Below are positions 48,520-57,894 of a stretch of DNA of 64,000 bases, piece by piece. Both the position numbers and the translations under genes were made by a program. Source of the DNA: an uncultured Eubacteriales bacterium (GTDB lineage: Bacteria > Bacillota > Clostridia > Oscillospirales > Oscillospiraceae); NCBI GenBank assembly GCA_900550165.1, contig URQY01000006.1, positions 5,153 to 69,152 of the forward strand. The letters run 5' to 3'. Numbering within the stretch: the first letter of the stretch is position 1; the number at the start of each line of letters is the position of its first letter. Below the pieces are notes generated by a model. It had not been told where the DNA came from. It did no database searches and saw only the letters and a list, made by a program, of their open reading frames with translations.

Positions 48520-50511
48520 ATGAGGAACAAAAAGATCAGCAAGCTGGTAGACCCCAGCTTCCGGCTCTACTTTGTTGTCGGCTTTTTATTCGCAGCCGTC
48601 ACGCTGCGCGTGAGCGTTCCGCTCGCCATCTGCGAGGCCGCTGCGATGGCGTTTCTCCTGTGGTACTTCCGCCACACGGCGCAGAAGCGCCGCGAGGGGA
48701 TCCGCCGGTACATCGACGATGTGACCGACGACATGACCACGGCTGACAAGGCCTCGATGCTCTCGGCCCCGTTCGCGATGATGGTCTTCCGTCCCGACAC
48801 GCAGGAGATCCTATGGAGCAACGACAGCTTTTTGCAGCTCACCGGCGTGCAGGAGGATATCTTCGATAACCGCATCGACGATGTGCTGCCTGACTTTCCG
48901 ACCCACTGGCTGCTCGAGGGCAAGAGCGAATGCCCCGAGACCGTGATGCTCGGCGGGCGCCATTTCCGCGTGTTCGGCAACCTGAGCCACCCCACCTCCC
49001 GCCGCGGCGGACAGAGCCTGCTTGCCACGACCTACTGGACGGACGTGACCGAGCAGGACACGCTGCGCGAGGAGAACGAGAGCCGCCGTCCCATCGTGTC
49101 GATCATCATGATCGACAACTACGAGGAGCTGATGAAGGCCGGCAGCGAGGCCTCGCGCAGTGCGGTGCTCGCCGCCATCGACGAAAAGCTCAGCGACTGG
49201 CTCAAGGACTCCCACAGCCTGCTGCGCAAATTCGACCGCAACCGCTACGTGCTCGTCACGACCGAGCAGGAGTATCAAAGCCTGCTCGAGGGCAAATTCT
49301 CCGTGCTCGACGCGGTGCGAAGCGTCGTCACCGAGGACGGCGTGGCCGCAACGCTCTCGATCGGCGTGGGCAAGGACGTGGACGATTACGAAACGCTCTA
49401 CCAGAACGCCATGCTCTCGATCGAAATGGCGCTCTCGCGCGGCGGCGACCAGGTCGTCGTGCGCAACCGCCTCGACTTTGAATTCTACGGCGGCAAGTCC
49501 AAATCCACCGAAAAGCGCACAAAGGTCAAATCCCGCGTGATGGCCAACGCCCTCGGCGAGCTCATCTCCGACGCGGGGCAGATCTTCGTCATGGGCCACC
49601 AGCACGCGGACATGGATGCCGTCGGCGCGGCGGCGGGCATCTGCTGCATCGCGCGCAAGCGCGGCAAAAAGGCGCAGATCGTCATCGACATGGAGGACAA
49701 CGTCGCAAAGCCGATCCTCGCCAAGCTCGCGGCGCTGCCGGAATACAAGGATGCGTTCATCTCGGGAAGCGACGCCTTCATCTCCGCCCAGCCGGGTGCG
49801 CTGCTCGTCGTGGTAGACACCAACCGCCCCGACTTTGTCGAATCCGAGCAGCTTCTTGACGCGTGCAACCGCGTGGCGGTCATCGACCACCACAGAAGGG
49901 CCGCGAATTACATCGAATCCGCCGCGCTCAACTTCCACGAGCCGTATGCCTCGAGCGCGTCCGAGCTTGTGACGGAGCTGCTGCAATACCTCGCCGACCC
50001 GACCGACCTGCTGCGTGCAGAGTCCGAGGCGCTGCTCGCGGGCATCGTGCTCGACACGAAGAACTTCACGATGCGTACCGGCGGGCGCACGTTTGAGGCC
50101 GCCGCGTTCCTGCGCCGCGCGGGTGCGGACACGTCGGATGTGCAGCGGCTCTTCCAGAGCGATCTGGCCGGCATGATCGAGCGCTACGACATCATCCGCC
50201 ACGCCGAGCTCGTGCACGGCGATATCGCGGTCGCGGCGGTCGAAAAGGAGATCGACCGCGTGACGGCGGCCAAGGCATCCGACGAGCTTTTGACGCTCTC
50301 CGGCATCCACGCCTCGGTCGTTCTCTACAAGCACGGCACGGGCGTCAATCTCTCCGCGCGCTCGCTCGGCGAGATCAACGTGCAGTTCATCATGGAAAAG
50401 CTCGGCGGCGGCGGCAACTCCACCACCGCGGGCGGCCAGGTGGCCGACGCCACCGTGGACGAGGTGCGCGAGCGTCTGCTCACCGCCATCGACGAATATA
50501 CAGAAGAGTAA
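48520..50511 (+). CDS. gdpP: GdpP-type cyclic-di-AMP phosphodiesterase (DHH family)
   Basis: A 663-residue membrane protein. Two membrane helices (about 14-51) precede a PAS-like domain (PFAMMVFRPDTQEILWSNDSFLQLTG), a degenerate GGDEF domain (no intact GGDEF), and a C-terminal DHH/DHHA1 domain: GHQHADMDAVGAA, VVDTNRP, IDHHRRA and GGGGNSTTAGGQV. This is the GdpP/YybT architecture, which hydrolyses c-di-AMP, a regulator of cell wall and potassium homeostasis. It is followed by rplI and dnaB, the conserved order in Firmicutes. The start is ATG 48520. Confidence 0.95.
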   Translation: MRNKKISKLVDPSFRLYFVVGFLFAAVTLRVSVPLAICEAAAMAFLLWYFRHTAQKRREGIRRYIDDVTDDMTTADKASMLSAPFAMMVFRPDTQEILWSNDSFLQLTGVQEDIFDNRIDDVLPDFPTHWLLEGKSECPETVMLGGRHFRVFGNLSHPTSRRGGQSLLATTYWTDVTEQDTLREENESRRPIVSIIMIDNYEELMKAGSEASRSAVLAAIDEKLSDWLKDSHSLLRKFDRNRYVLVTTEQEYQSLLEGKFSVLDAVRSVVTEDGVAATLSIGVGKDVDDYETLYQNAMLSIEMALSRGGDQVVVRNRLDFEFYGGKSKSTEKRTKVKSRVMANALGELISDAGQIFVMGHQHADMDAVGAAAGICCIARKRGKKAQIVIDMEDNVAKPILAKLAALPEYKDAFISGSDAFISAQPGALLVVVDTNRPDFVESEQLLDACNRVAVIDHHRRAANYIESAALNFHEPYASSASELVTELLQYLADPTDLLRAESEALLAGIVLDTKNFTMRTGGRTFEAAAFLRRAGADTSDVQRLFQSDLAGMIERYDIIRHAELVHGDIAVAAVEKEIDRVTAAKASDELLTLSGIHASVVLYKHGTGVNLSARSLGEINVQFIMEKLGGGGNSTTAGGQVADATVDEVRERLLTAIDEYTEE

Positions 50512-50535
50512 ATTACCCACAAGGAGGATATACAT

Positions 50536-50982
50536 ATGAAAGTCATTTTAACGCAGGATGTCCGCGGTCAGGGCAAGAAGGGCCAGCTCATCGACGCGGC
50601 CGAGGGCTACGCGAGAAACTTCCTGCTGCCCCGCAAGCTCGCCGTGCTCGCCACGACCGACGCCATCAACACCATGAACTTAAAGGAAAAGGCCCGCCGC
50701 GCCGAGGAAGCCGCAAACCGTCAGGCCGCCGTCGAAATGGGCGCAAAGCTCAAGAACGTGACCGTCAAGCTCACGGCCAAGGGCGGCAAGGAGGGCAAGC
50801 TCTTCGGCGCCATCACGAGCAAGGAGATCTCCGAGGGGCTCATGAGCCAGTTCCAGCTCGACGTGCCCAAGCAGAAGATCGTGCTCGACGAGCCCATCAA
50901 GGCCTACGGCACCTACGAGGTCAAGGCCAAGCTCGGCTACGAGGTCAGCGCCAAGTTCTCCGTCAGCGTGAGCGAGGAGTAA
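50536..50982 (+). CDS. rplI: 50S ribosomal protein L9
   Basis: A 148-residue L9: MKVILTQDVRGQGKKGQLIDAAEGYARNFLLPRKLAV at the N terminus, a long connecting helix, and a C-terminal domain. It binds 23S rRNA. It is located between gdpP and dnaB as in most Firmicutes. The start has GGAGGATATAC upstream. Length and sequence are normal. Confidence 0.97.
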   Translation: MKVILTQDVRGQGKKGQLIDAAEGYARNFLLPRKLAVLATTDAINTMNLKEKARRAEEAANRQAAVEMGAKLKNVTVKLTAKGGKEGKLFGAITSKEISEGLMSQFQLDVPKQKIVLDEPIKAYGTYEVKAKLGYEVSAKFSVSVSEE

Positions 50983-51018
50983 AAAGGCGCAACATTACGC
51001 GATAAGGAGGGCTTCTAC

Positions 51019-52365
51019 GTGGAGGATATCTTCTACCGGCAGATGCCTCACTCCCTGGAGGCGGAGCAATCGGTGCTCGGCTCCATGCTCATCGACGCAA
51101 ACTGCGTCAAGGACGTGATGGAGCAGCTCCGCCCCGACGATTTTTACCTGAAGCAAAACCGCGAGATCTTCGAGACGATCTACTCCATGTTCGTCTACTC
51201 CAAGCCCATCGACGGCGTGACCGTCGCGGGCGAGATGGAGAAAAACGGCACCTACGATGAAAATACAACGCGCCCGTATCTCGCCCAGTTGATGGACGTG
51301 ACGCCCACGAGCGCGAACGTGATGGAATACGTCAGCATCGTGCGCGACAAGGCGCTGCTGCGCGCGCTCTACACCGTGGCGGGGGAAATTTCCTCCATGG
51401 TGCAGGACGGCGCGGGCGGAGCCGCCAGCGTGCTCGACGCGGCCGAGCAGAAGATCTACGCCGTGCGCCGCGGGCGCAGCGCGCAGAGCATGGCGAGCAT
51501 CGGCGTTGTGCTGCAGGGCGTTCTGGACCATTTGAGCGAGCTGAGCGCCAACGGCGGCAAAACGCTGCCTGGCCTCCCCACGGGCTTTGGCGTACTGGAC
51601 GACAAGATGAATGGTCTCAACAAATCGGACCTTGTGCTGCTGGCCGCGCGTCCCGGTATGGGTAAGACGAGTATGGCGCTGAACCTTGCGCTGAACGTCG
51701 CGCGCTCGAGCGGGCAGGCCGTGGCCGTGTTCTCGCTCGAAATGTCGCGCGAGCAGCTCGTGACGCGCATTTTGTCCAATCAGGCAACGGTCGAAAACCA
51801 GCGCCTTGTGACGGGCAACCTGCGCGAGCAGGACTGGGTCAACATTGCAAACGCCGCCTCGATCCTCTCGGGGCTCGACATTCTCATTGACGATAACCCG
51901 CTGCTCACCGTCGCAGACATGAACGCCAAGTGCCGCCGCATCGACAATTTGGGCCTTGTCGTCATCGACTACCTACAGCTGATGGCGTCCTCCGGTACGA
52001 AGGGCTACAGCGGCGAGAGCCGCCAGCAGGTGGTCAGCGATATTTCCCGTATGCTCAAGATCATGGCAAAGGAATTACAGGTCCCGGTGCTGTGCCTCTC
52101 GCAGCTCTCGCGTGCAAACGAAAAGCGCGAGGATAAGCGCCCCATGCTCTCCGACCTTCGTGAATCGGGTGCCATCGAGCAGGACGCGGATATCGTCATG
52201 TTCCTGTACCGCGACGATTATTACAACGAAGACTCGGAAAAGCGCAACATCGCCGAGTGCATCATCGCAAAGAACCGCCACGGCGAAACGGGCAAGGTAG
52301 AGCTCGCCTGGTCGCCGCAGTATACGACCTTCTCCTCTCTCGACTACCGGCATGAAGAGGACTGA
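51019..52365 (+). CDS. dnaB: Replicative DNA helicase DnaB
   Basis: A 448-residue hexameric helicase. The N-terminal domain (QMPHSLEAEQSVLGSMLIDANC) is followed by a RecA core: Walker A ARPGMGKTS (about 212-220), Walker B LVVIDYLQLM, and SQLSRANEKREDKRPMLSDLRESGAIEQDADIVMFLYR. Start GTG 51019 with AAGGAGGG upstream. Its 3' end overlaps tilS by 14 bases. It unwinds the chromosomal replication fork; in Firmicutes its loader is DnaI-type, not encoded here. Confidence 0.97.
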   Translation: MEDIFYRQMPHSLEAEQSVLGSMLIDANCVKDVMEQLRPDDFYLKQNREIFETIYSMFVYSKPIDGVTVAGEMEKNGTYDENTTRPYLAQLMDVTPTSANVMEYVSIVRDKALLRALYTVAGEISSMVQDGAGGAASVLDAAEQKIYAVRRGRSAQSMASIGVVLQGVLDHLSELSANGGKTLPGLPTGFGVLDDKMNGLNKSDLVLLAARPGMGKTSMALNLALNVARSSGQAVAVFSLEMSREQLVTRILSNQATVENQRLVTGNLREQDWVNIANAASILSGLDILIDDNPLLTVADMNAKCRRIDNLGLVVIDYLQLMASSGTKGYSGESRQQVVSDISRMLKIMAKELQVPVLCLSQLSRANEKREDKRPMLSDLRESGAIEQDADIVMFLYRDDYYNEDSEKRNIAECIIAKNRHGETGKVELAWSPQYTTFSSLDYRHEED

Positions 52366-53680
52366 GCTGCCGCGCGCCGAGACTCTCTGCGCGCGCTATC
52401 TCGACAAAGCCCGTCCCGTGCTCGCCGCCGTGTCCGGCGGCGTGGACTCGATGTGTCTATTGTATTTTCTGCGCGAAAAGGGGTACGACGTCTCCTGTGC
52501 GCATTTTAACCATCAGCTCCGCGGTGAGGAGGCCGCGCGTGACGAGGCATTCGTCCGCGCGTGGTGCGAAAAAGAGGGCATTCCCTTTTATTTGGGCCGC
52601 GGCGATGTGCGCGCCCATGCGCGCGAGAGCGGAAAAAGCGAGGAGGAGGCCGGGCGCGACCTGCGCTATGCCTTTCTGCGCAAAACGGCAAACGGTCTGC
52701 ACGCGCAGATCGCGCTGGCACACCACGCGGACGACAACGCCGAGACGGTGCTCTTGAACCTCATCCGCGGAACAGATCTGCGCGGCCTTTGCGGGATGCA
52801 GCCAAAGCAGGGCGACCTCGTCCGCCCATTTTTGGAGCAGACGCGCGAGGAGCTCGTCGCTTACGCGGCGGCGCATGATATCCCGCACGTCGAGGATCAC
52901 ACCAACGCAGACCCGAACGCCGCCGCGCGCAACTATCTGCGGCTCGAAATTTTCCCGCGGCTCAAGCATCTCAATCCCCGCGCGGGCGAGCACATCGCCG
53001 CGGCAGCGCGCTCGCTGACCGCACTCGATGACGCCATCGAGCAGAAGGCGGAAGCGCTGCTCGCGGACACGGAATGCACAGGATCGTCTGTCTCGCTGCC
53101 GCTATGCCGTTTTTGTGCGGCGGACGAAGCCGTGCAGGTCCGCGCGCTGCTGCGCATGGCCGACCGGCTCGGCGTCGGGCGAAAGGACATCGGCCGCGAG
53201 CAACTGAACGCCGTCCTTGCGCTCGCGCAAAAGGACGACGCGGTGCGGCGGCAGGTCTCGCTGCCGCGCGGCGTGGTCGTGCATCTCGCAGGCGGCGCGC
53301 TGACGATGACCGTGCAGCCCGCGGCGCCGAAACGCGCGGTCCTATCCCCCGGCATTCCCCTCCGCTGGGGAAATTTCGAGCTGACGCTGCTGCGTGCGCC
53401 CGACGGCGGGGGGCTTTCGCTCCGCGCGCCGGAGGAAGGTGAGACGGTCTCCGTCGGTCCCTGCGACTTAAAGGCGCGCCTGACGCTTGCGGGCGCGAAC
53501 GGCGCGCGCAGCGTGAAGCGACTGTGCGTCGATCAAAAAATTTCTCTCACCGAGCGCGATGCGCTCCCCGCCCTTTATGTCGGCGACCGGCTTGCCGCCG
53601 TGTGGCGGCTTGGCACGGACGTTGCCTTTTTGCCGAAGGGCGGTGAAGCGGCGCACTTCGTGCGCATCGTTTCCCTGTAG
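52352..53680 (+). CDS. tilS: tRNA(Ile)-lysidine synthase
   Basis: A 442-residue enzyme that attaches lysine to C34 of tRNA-Ile(CAU), changing its codon and amino acid specificity. The PP-loop SGGVDS lies at about 28-33, and the HHADDNAETVLLNLIRGT segment and the C-terminal TilS domain (residues ~350-442) follow. The start overlaps dnaB. It precedes hpt and ftsH, the classic Firmicute order. Confidence 0.95.
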   Translation: MKRTELPRAETLCARYLDKARPVLAAVSGGVDSMCLLYFLREKGYDVSCAHFNHQLRGEEAARDEAFVRAWCEKEGIPFYLGRGDVRAHARESGKSEEEAGRDLRYAFLRKTANGLHAQIALAHHADDNAETVLLNLIRGTDLRGLCGMQPKQGDLVRPFLEQTREELVAYAAAHDIPHVEDHTNADPNAAARNYLRLEIFPRLKHLNPRAGEHIAAAARSLTALDDAIEQKAEALLADTECTGSSVSLPLCRFCAADEAVQVRALLRMADRLGVGRKDIGREQLNAVLALAQKDDAVRRQVSLPRGVVVHLAGGALTMTVQPAAPKRAVLSPGIPLRWGNFELTLLRAPDGGGLSLRAPEEGETVSVGPCDLKARLTLAGANGARSVKRLCVDQKISLTERDALPALYVGDRLAAVWRLGTDVAFLPKGGEAAHFVRIVSL

Positions 53681-53758
53681 CTTATTTTGTGCGACCTGCG
53701 GCGGAACGCCGCATCAGATACAACAAATACGAATAAAAAGAAAGTGGAGAAAAAAGCT

Positions 53759-54316
53759 ATGGCTAAGAGCAATATGGATCAGGATATCCTGAAGGTACTG
53801 TATTCCGAGGAGCAGCTCAGAACGCGCGTGCAGGAGATGGGCGATGCGCTCTATGAGCGCCTGAAGGACAAAAATCCCCTGTTTCTCGGTGTGCTGAAGG
53901 GCTCCTTCATCTTCATGGCCGACATTGTGCGCGCCTGCCAGCTCAAGAGCGACGTTGAATTCATTGCCGTCTCGTCCTATCAGAACGCGACGACCTCGTC
54001 CGGCGTGGTGCAGATCACGCACGATCTCCAGCAGGACATTACGGGCCGCGACATTGTTGTCATCGAGGACATTCTCGACTCCGGCAATACGCTCTACTTC
54101 CTCAAGAACTACTTTATGACCAAGGGCGCCGCCAGCGTGACCGTCGTGACGCTGCTCGACAAGCCCTCCCGCCGCACAAAGCCCGTCGTCGCCGACCTTG
54201 CAGGCTTCGAGGTGCCCGATGAGTTCGTCGTCGGCTACGGTCTCGACTACGCGCAGAAGTACCGCAATATGCCCTACATCGGCGTGCTGAAGCCGGAAGT
54301 CTATTCCGAAAATTGA
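53759..54316 (+). CDS. hpt: Hypoxanthine phosphoribosyltransferase
   Basis: A 185-residue purine salvage enzyme converting hypoxanthine/guanine and PRPP to IMP/GMP. The PRPP motif is VVIEDILDSGNTL (about 98-110), and the N-terminal FLGVLKGSFIFMADI and C-terminal DEFVVGYGLDYAQKYRNMPYIGVL match HGPRT. I use ATG 53759, with AAAGTGGAG upstream. It lies between tilS and ftsH. In some Firmicutes Hpt interacts with TilS or FtsH regulation, but nothing in the sequence shows that here. Confidence 0.96.
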   Translation: MAKSNMDQDILKVLYSEEQLRTRVQEMGDALYERLKDKNPLFLGVLKGSFIFMADIVRACQLKSDVEFIAVSSYQNATTSSGVVQITHDLQQDITGRDIVVIEDILDSGNTLYFLKNYFMTKGAASVTVVTLLDKPSRRTKPVVADLAGFEVPDEFVVGYGLDYAQKYRNMPYIGVLKPEVYSEN

Positions 54317-54373
54317 TCCGGCGCGGGGACGCGGCTCTTTCCGTCTCCCCGCGGCAATAAGGAGGAACCCCCA

Positions 54374-56227
54374 TTGACTCAACAATCCAAGCGCCCCGGC
54401 CTGCTGCCGTATCTGCTGGTGCTGCTCGTCATTGTCGGCGTGTACAGCTTCATGAGCCGTCCCACGGAGGCCGAGCCGTCCTATTCCGAGGTGCGCGAGC
54501 TCTTTGAGCAGGAGAAGGTCCGGTCCTTCACCGTGACGGATACCACGCTGCGCATGACGCTGCGCGAGCCCATCGACGGCAAGTCGGAGATCCGGAAGGA
54601 CCTTTTCAGCTTCTCGCTCTTCTATGATGACCTGGGCGAGCTCATCGAGCAGCAGGCGGCGGACGGCATCATCGAGAGCTACGACATTTCCGCCGATCAT
54701 TCCATCAACTATGTCGCGATGTTCGCGCCCTATATTCTCGCCATTCTCGGCATCTTTGCCATCTGGTACTTCCTCTCCGTCCGCTCCGCGGGCGGTGGCG
54801 GCGGCGACCGCATGGCCAAGTTCGGCACGGCCTCGTTCAAGACCGGCGGGGACAACAAGCGCCCCACGACCTTTGCCGACGTTGCCGGCGCGGACGAGGA
54901 AAAAGAGGAATTGCAGGAGATCGTCGACTTTTTGAAAGAGCCGTCGAAATTCATTGACCTCGGCGCGCGCATCCCCAAGGGCGTGCTGCTCGTCGGTCCT
55001 CCGGGCACGGGCAAGACGCTGCTGGCCCGCGCCGTCGCGGGCGAGGCAGGCGTGCAGTTTCTGTCCATCTCCGGCTCCGACTTTGTGGAAATGTATGTCG
55101 GCGTCGGCGCGAGCCGCGTGCGTGACCTCTTCGAGCAGGCGAAGAAGGTCGCCCCTGCCATCATCTTCATCGACGAGATCGACGCCGTGGGCCGTCAGCG
55201 CGGCACAGGTCTCGGCGGCGGCCACGACGAGCGTGAGCAGACGCTCAACCAACTGCTCGTCGAAATGGACGGCTTCGGCACGAACGAGGGCGTCGTCGTC
55301 ATGGCGGCGACAAACCGCGCCGATATTCTTGACCCCGCGCTGCTGCGTCCCGGCCGTTTCGACCGCCAGGTATACGTAGGCCTGCCCGATATCCGCGGCC
55401 GCGAGGATATCCTGAGCATCCACATCAAGAATAAGCCCCTTGCCGAGGACGTGGATCTCTCCACCGTTGCCAAGGGCACGCCCGGCTTCACGGGCGCGGA
55501 CCTTGAAAATCTCTGCAACGAGGCCGCGCTGCTCGCCGCGCGCCGCGGCAGCAAGCTCATCACGATGGCCGACTTCTCCGAGGCGGAGATCAAGGTCATC
55601 GCCGGTCCCGAGAAGAAGAGCCGCGTCGTGAGCGAACAGGAGCGCAAGCTCACCGCCTATCACGAGGCTGGTCACGCCATCGTGATGCACGCCCTGCCGA
55701 CGCACGACCCCGTGCACCAGATCACGATCGTCCCGCGCGGCGGCGCCGGCGGCATGACGATCTCGCTGCCGGCGGAGGACCGCTCGTATCAGTCCAAGCG
55801 CTATATGGAAGAGCAGATCGTCTCGCTTCTCGGCGGGCGCGTGGCGGAAAAGCTGATGCTCGGCGATATTTCGACCGGCGCGTCGAACGACATCCAGCGC
55901 GCCTCGCAGATCGCGCGCAAGATGGTCACGGTGTACGGCATGAGCGAAAGGCTCGGCTCGATCTCGTTCGAATCCGGGCACGATGAAATTTTCATCGGAC
56001 GCTCGATGGCGCAGACCAAGCCCTACTCCGAGCAGGTCGCCGCGCAGATCGACGAGGAGGTCAAGTCCATCGTCGACGCCGCCTACGAGCGCTGCGAGGA
56101 CATCCTCACGCGCGATCGGGCGCAGCTTGTCACCGTGGCGGAGTTCCTGCTCGCGCACGAAACGATGAGCGCTCAGGAGTTTGAGGCCGTTTTCACGCCG
56201 GAAAACACCGAGGCGGACAAAACCTAA
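54374..56227 (+). CDS. ftsH: ATP-dependent zinc metalloprotease FtsH
   Basis: A 617-residue membrane protease. Two N-terminal membrane helices (about 10-26 and 118-136) flank a short external domain; an AAA domain follows with Walker A GPPGTGKT (208-215), Walker B IIFIDEIDAVG, and the second region of homology ATNRADILDPALLRPGRFDRQV. The protease zinc motif is HEAGH (about 432). The start is TTG at 54374 with GGAGGAAC upstream. The external domain is shorter than in many FtsH proteins. It degrades membrane and regulatory proteins. Confidence 0.97.
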   Translation: MTQQSKRPGLLPYLLVLLVIVGVYSFMSRPTEAEPSYSEVRELFEQEKVRSFTVTDTTLRMTLREPIDGKSEIRKDLFSFSLFYDDLGELIEQQAADGIIESYDISADHSINYVAMFAPYILAILGIFAIWYFLSVRSAGGGGGDRMAKFGTASFKTGGDNKRPTTFADVAGADEEKEELQEIVDFLKEPSKFIDLGARIPKGVLLVGPPGTGKTLLARAVAGEAGVQFLSISGSDFVEMYVGVGASRVRDLFEQAKKVAPAIIFIDEIDAVGRQRGTGLGGGHDEREQTLNQLLVEMDGFGTNEGVVVMAATNRADILDPALLRPGRFDRQVYVGLPDIRGREDILSIHIKNKPLAEDVDLSTVAKGTPGFTGADLENLCNEAALLAARRGSKLITMADFSEAEIKVIAGPEKKSRVVSEQERKLTAYHEAGHAIVMHALPTHDPVHQITIVPRGGAGGMTISLPAEDRSYQSKRYMEEQIVSLLGGRVAEKLMLGDISTGASNDIQRASQIARKMVTVYGMSERLGSISFESGHDEIFIGRSMAQTKPYSEQVAAQIDEEVKSIVDAAYERCEDILTRDRAQLVTVAEFLLAHETMSAQEFEAVFTPENTEADKT

Positions 56228-56250
56228 TATCGCCATGAATGAATGAATGA

Positions 56251-56288
56251 AATATCTCACCAACGGCCCGTTGGTGAGATATTTTTTC
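56251..56288 (+). terminator. Terminator of the tilS-hpt-ftsH unit
   Basis: AATATCTCACCAACGG/CCGTTGGTGAGATATT stem, then TTTTTTCG, 24 bases past ftsH. Confidence 0.9.
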
Positions 56289-56329
56289 GTTTTTCTGCAA
56301 GATTCGTTGCATTTTAAGCCTTTTCCCTC

Positions 56330-56357
56330 TTGCCAATTCCATTCTTTCTGCTATAAT
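56330..56357 (+). promoter_or_regulatory. Promoter of the NSS transporter gene
   Basis: TTGCCA (56330-56335), 16-base spacer, TATAAT (56352-56357), 43 bases before the start. Confidence 0.75.
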
Positions 56358-56399
56358 AATGCATCAGTATTACATTTGCATGAAAGAAGTGAATCCAAC

Positions 56400-57803
56400 A
56401 TGAAGAAAAGCAGCAGCTTCAGCGGCTCGCTCGGTTTTGTGCTGGCTGCGGCAGGCAGCGCGGTGGGCGTCGGCAATATCTGGCGCTTCCCCTACCTCTG
56501 TGCCAAGGACGGCGGCGGTCTGTTCCTGCTCGTCTACCTTGTGCTGGTGCTGACGTTCGGCTTCACCCTGCTGACGACCGACGTGGCCATCGGCCGCCGC
56601 ACGAAGCAGAATGCGCTCAATGCCTTCGCAACGCTCAACAAAAAGTGGAAGTTCCTGGGCTACCTCACCTTCCTCGTTCCCACGCTCATCATGACGTATT
56701 ACTCCGTCATCGGCGGCTGGATCACGAAGTATTTCACCCTCTACCTTGTCTCAAGCGGCAATGATGCCGCGCAGGACGGGTTCTTCACCTCGTTCATCAC
56801 CTCCCCCGTTTCGCCGATCGTCTTTATGCTGATCTTTCTGACGCTGACGGCGTGGGTCGTGTACTGCGGCGTGGAAAAGGGCATTGAAAAATACTCCCGC
56901 TACATCATGCCCGGCCTGCTGCTGCTCATCATCGGCATCGCCGTCTTCTCGCTCACGCTCTCGTACACCGACGAGGGCGGCGTGACGCGCACGGGCATGG
57001 AGGGCCTTCTTGTTTACATCACGCCCGACTTCACGGGGCTAACCGTGCAGCGCTTTCTGAACATCGCGCTCGACGCGATGAGCCAGCTCTTCTTCTCGCT
57101 CAGCGTGAGCATGGGCATCATGATCACCTACGGCAGCTATGTCAAAGACGACGTCGACCTCAACAAGGCCAACAACCAGATCGAAATTTTTGATACGGGC
57201 GTCGCGTTCCTCGCGGGCCTGATGATCATTCCGTCCGTCTATGTCTTCCTCGGCACCGATGGCATGGCCAGCGGCCCGAGCCTGACATTCATCAGCCTGC
57301 CGAAGGTCTTCGCCGCGATGGGCGGCGTGGGCCGCGTCATCGGCGCGGTGTTCTTCCTCGCCCTCGGCTTTGCCGCGCTGACAAGCTGCGTGTCCGTCAT
57401 GGAGACGCTCGTCGCCAACTGCATGGAGATTTTCCACAAGTCGCGCAAGGAGATGTGCGCCGCCGTGGGCGTCTATTCGCTCGTCACGGCCGTGCTCATC
57501 TGCCTGGGCTACAACGCGCTCTACTTTGAGCTGCCGCTGCCCAACGGCTCGACCGCGCAGCTGCTCGATGTGATGGACTATATCAGCAACAGCTTCCTCA
57601 TGCCCTTCATCAGCCTGCTGACGAGCATCCTCATCGGCTGGATCGTGGGGCCGAAGTGGATCATCGCCGAGGTCGAGAAAAACGGCGAGCACTTTGGCAG
57701 GGCAAGGCTTTACAGCGTGATGATGAAGTACATCGTGCCCGTCGTTATGCTCATCCTGTTTTTGACCTCCACCGGCCTTGGCAGCCTGATCTTCGCCAGC
57801 TGA
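56400..57803 (+). CDS. Sodium-dependent neurotransmitter-type transporter (NSS/SNF family)
   Basis: A 467-residue membrane protein with about 11 helices. The N-terminal GFVLAAAGSAVGVGNIWRFPYLCAKDGGG (the NSS unwound helix 1) and SQLFFSLSVSMGIMITYGSYV are characteristic, and a helix-8 motif ALTSCVSVMETLVANCMEIF is present. NSS transporters import amino acids with Na+, as in LeuT and MhsT; the substrate is not defined here. The start is ATG 56400; the ribosome binding site (GAAAGAAGTG) is modest. It is monocistronic and terminator-flanked. Confidence 0.93.
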   Translation: MKKSSSFSGSLGFVLAAAGSAVGVGNIWRFPYLCAKDGGGLFLLVYLVLVLTFGFTLLTTDVAIGRRTKQNALNAFATLNKKWKFLGYLTFLVPTLIMTYYSVIGGWITKYFTLYLVSSGNDAAQDGFFTSFITSPVSPIVFMLIFLTLTAWVVYCGVEKGIEKYSRYIMPGLLLLIIGIAVFSLTLSYTDEGGVTRTGMEGLLVYITPDFTGLTVQRFLNIALDAMSQLFFSLSVSMGIMITYGSYVKDDVDLNKANNQIEIFDTGVAFLAGLMIIPSVYVFLGTDGMASGPSLTFISLPKVFAAMGGVGRVIGAVFFLALGFAALTSCVSVMETLVANCMEIFHKSRKEMCAAVGVYSLVTAVLICLGYNALYFELPLPNGSTAQLLDVMDYISNSFLMPFISLLTSILIGWIVGPKWIIAEVEKNGEHFGRARLYSVMMKYIVPVVMLILFLTSTGLGSLIFAS

Positions 57804-57843
57804 GAGAAAAGCTGCGCCAGCCTTTTGAAGCTCATACAAAAAG

Positions 57844-57876
57844 CAAGCTCCCGGCCGATGGCCGGGAGCTTGTTTC
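57844..57876. terminator. Terminator between the NSS gene and the flavodoxin gene
   Basis: CAAGCTCCCGGCC/GGCCGGGAGCTTG with a GAT loop, then TTT. It is nearly the same hairpin as that at 59123-59151. Confidence 0.8.
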
Positions 57877-57894
57877 CGTTTCCTTGGCGATGCA

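Noticed and set aside
53714..56263. 849-residue ORF antisense to hpt and ftsH
   Set aside because: Mirrors two known genes; low-complexity Arg/Ala/Val-rich translation with no domain.
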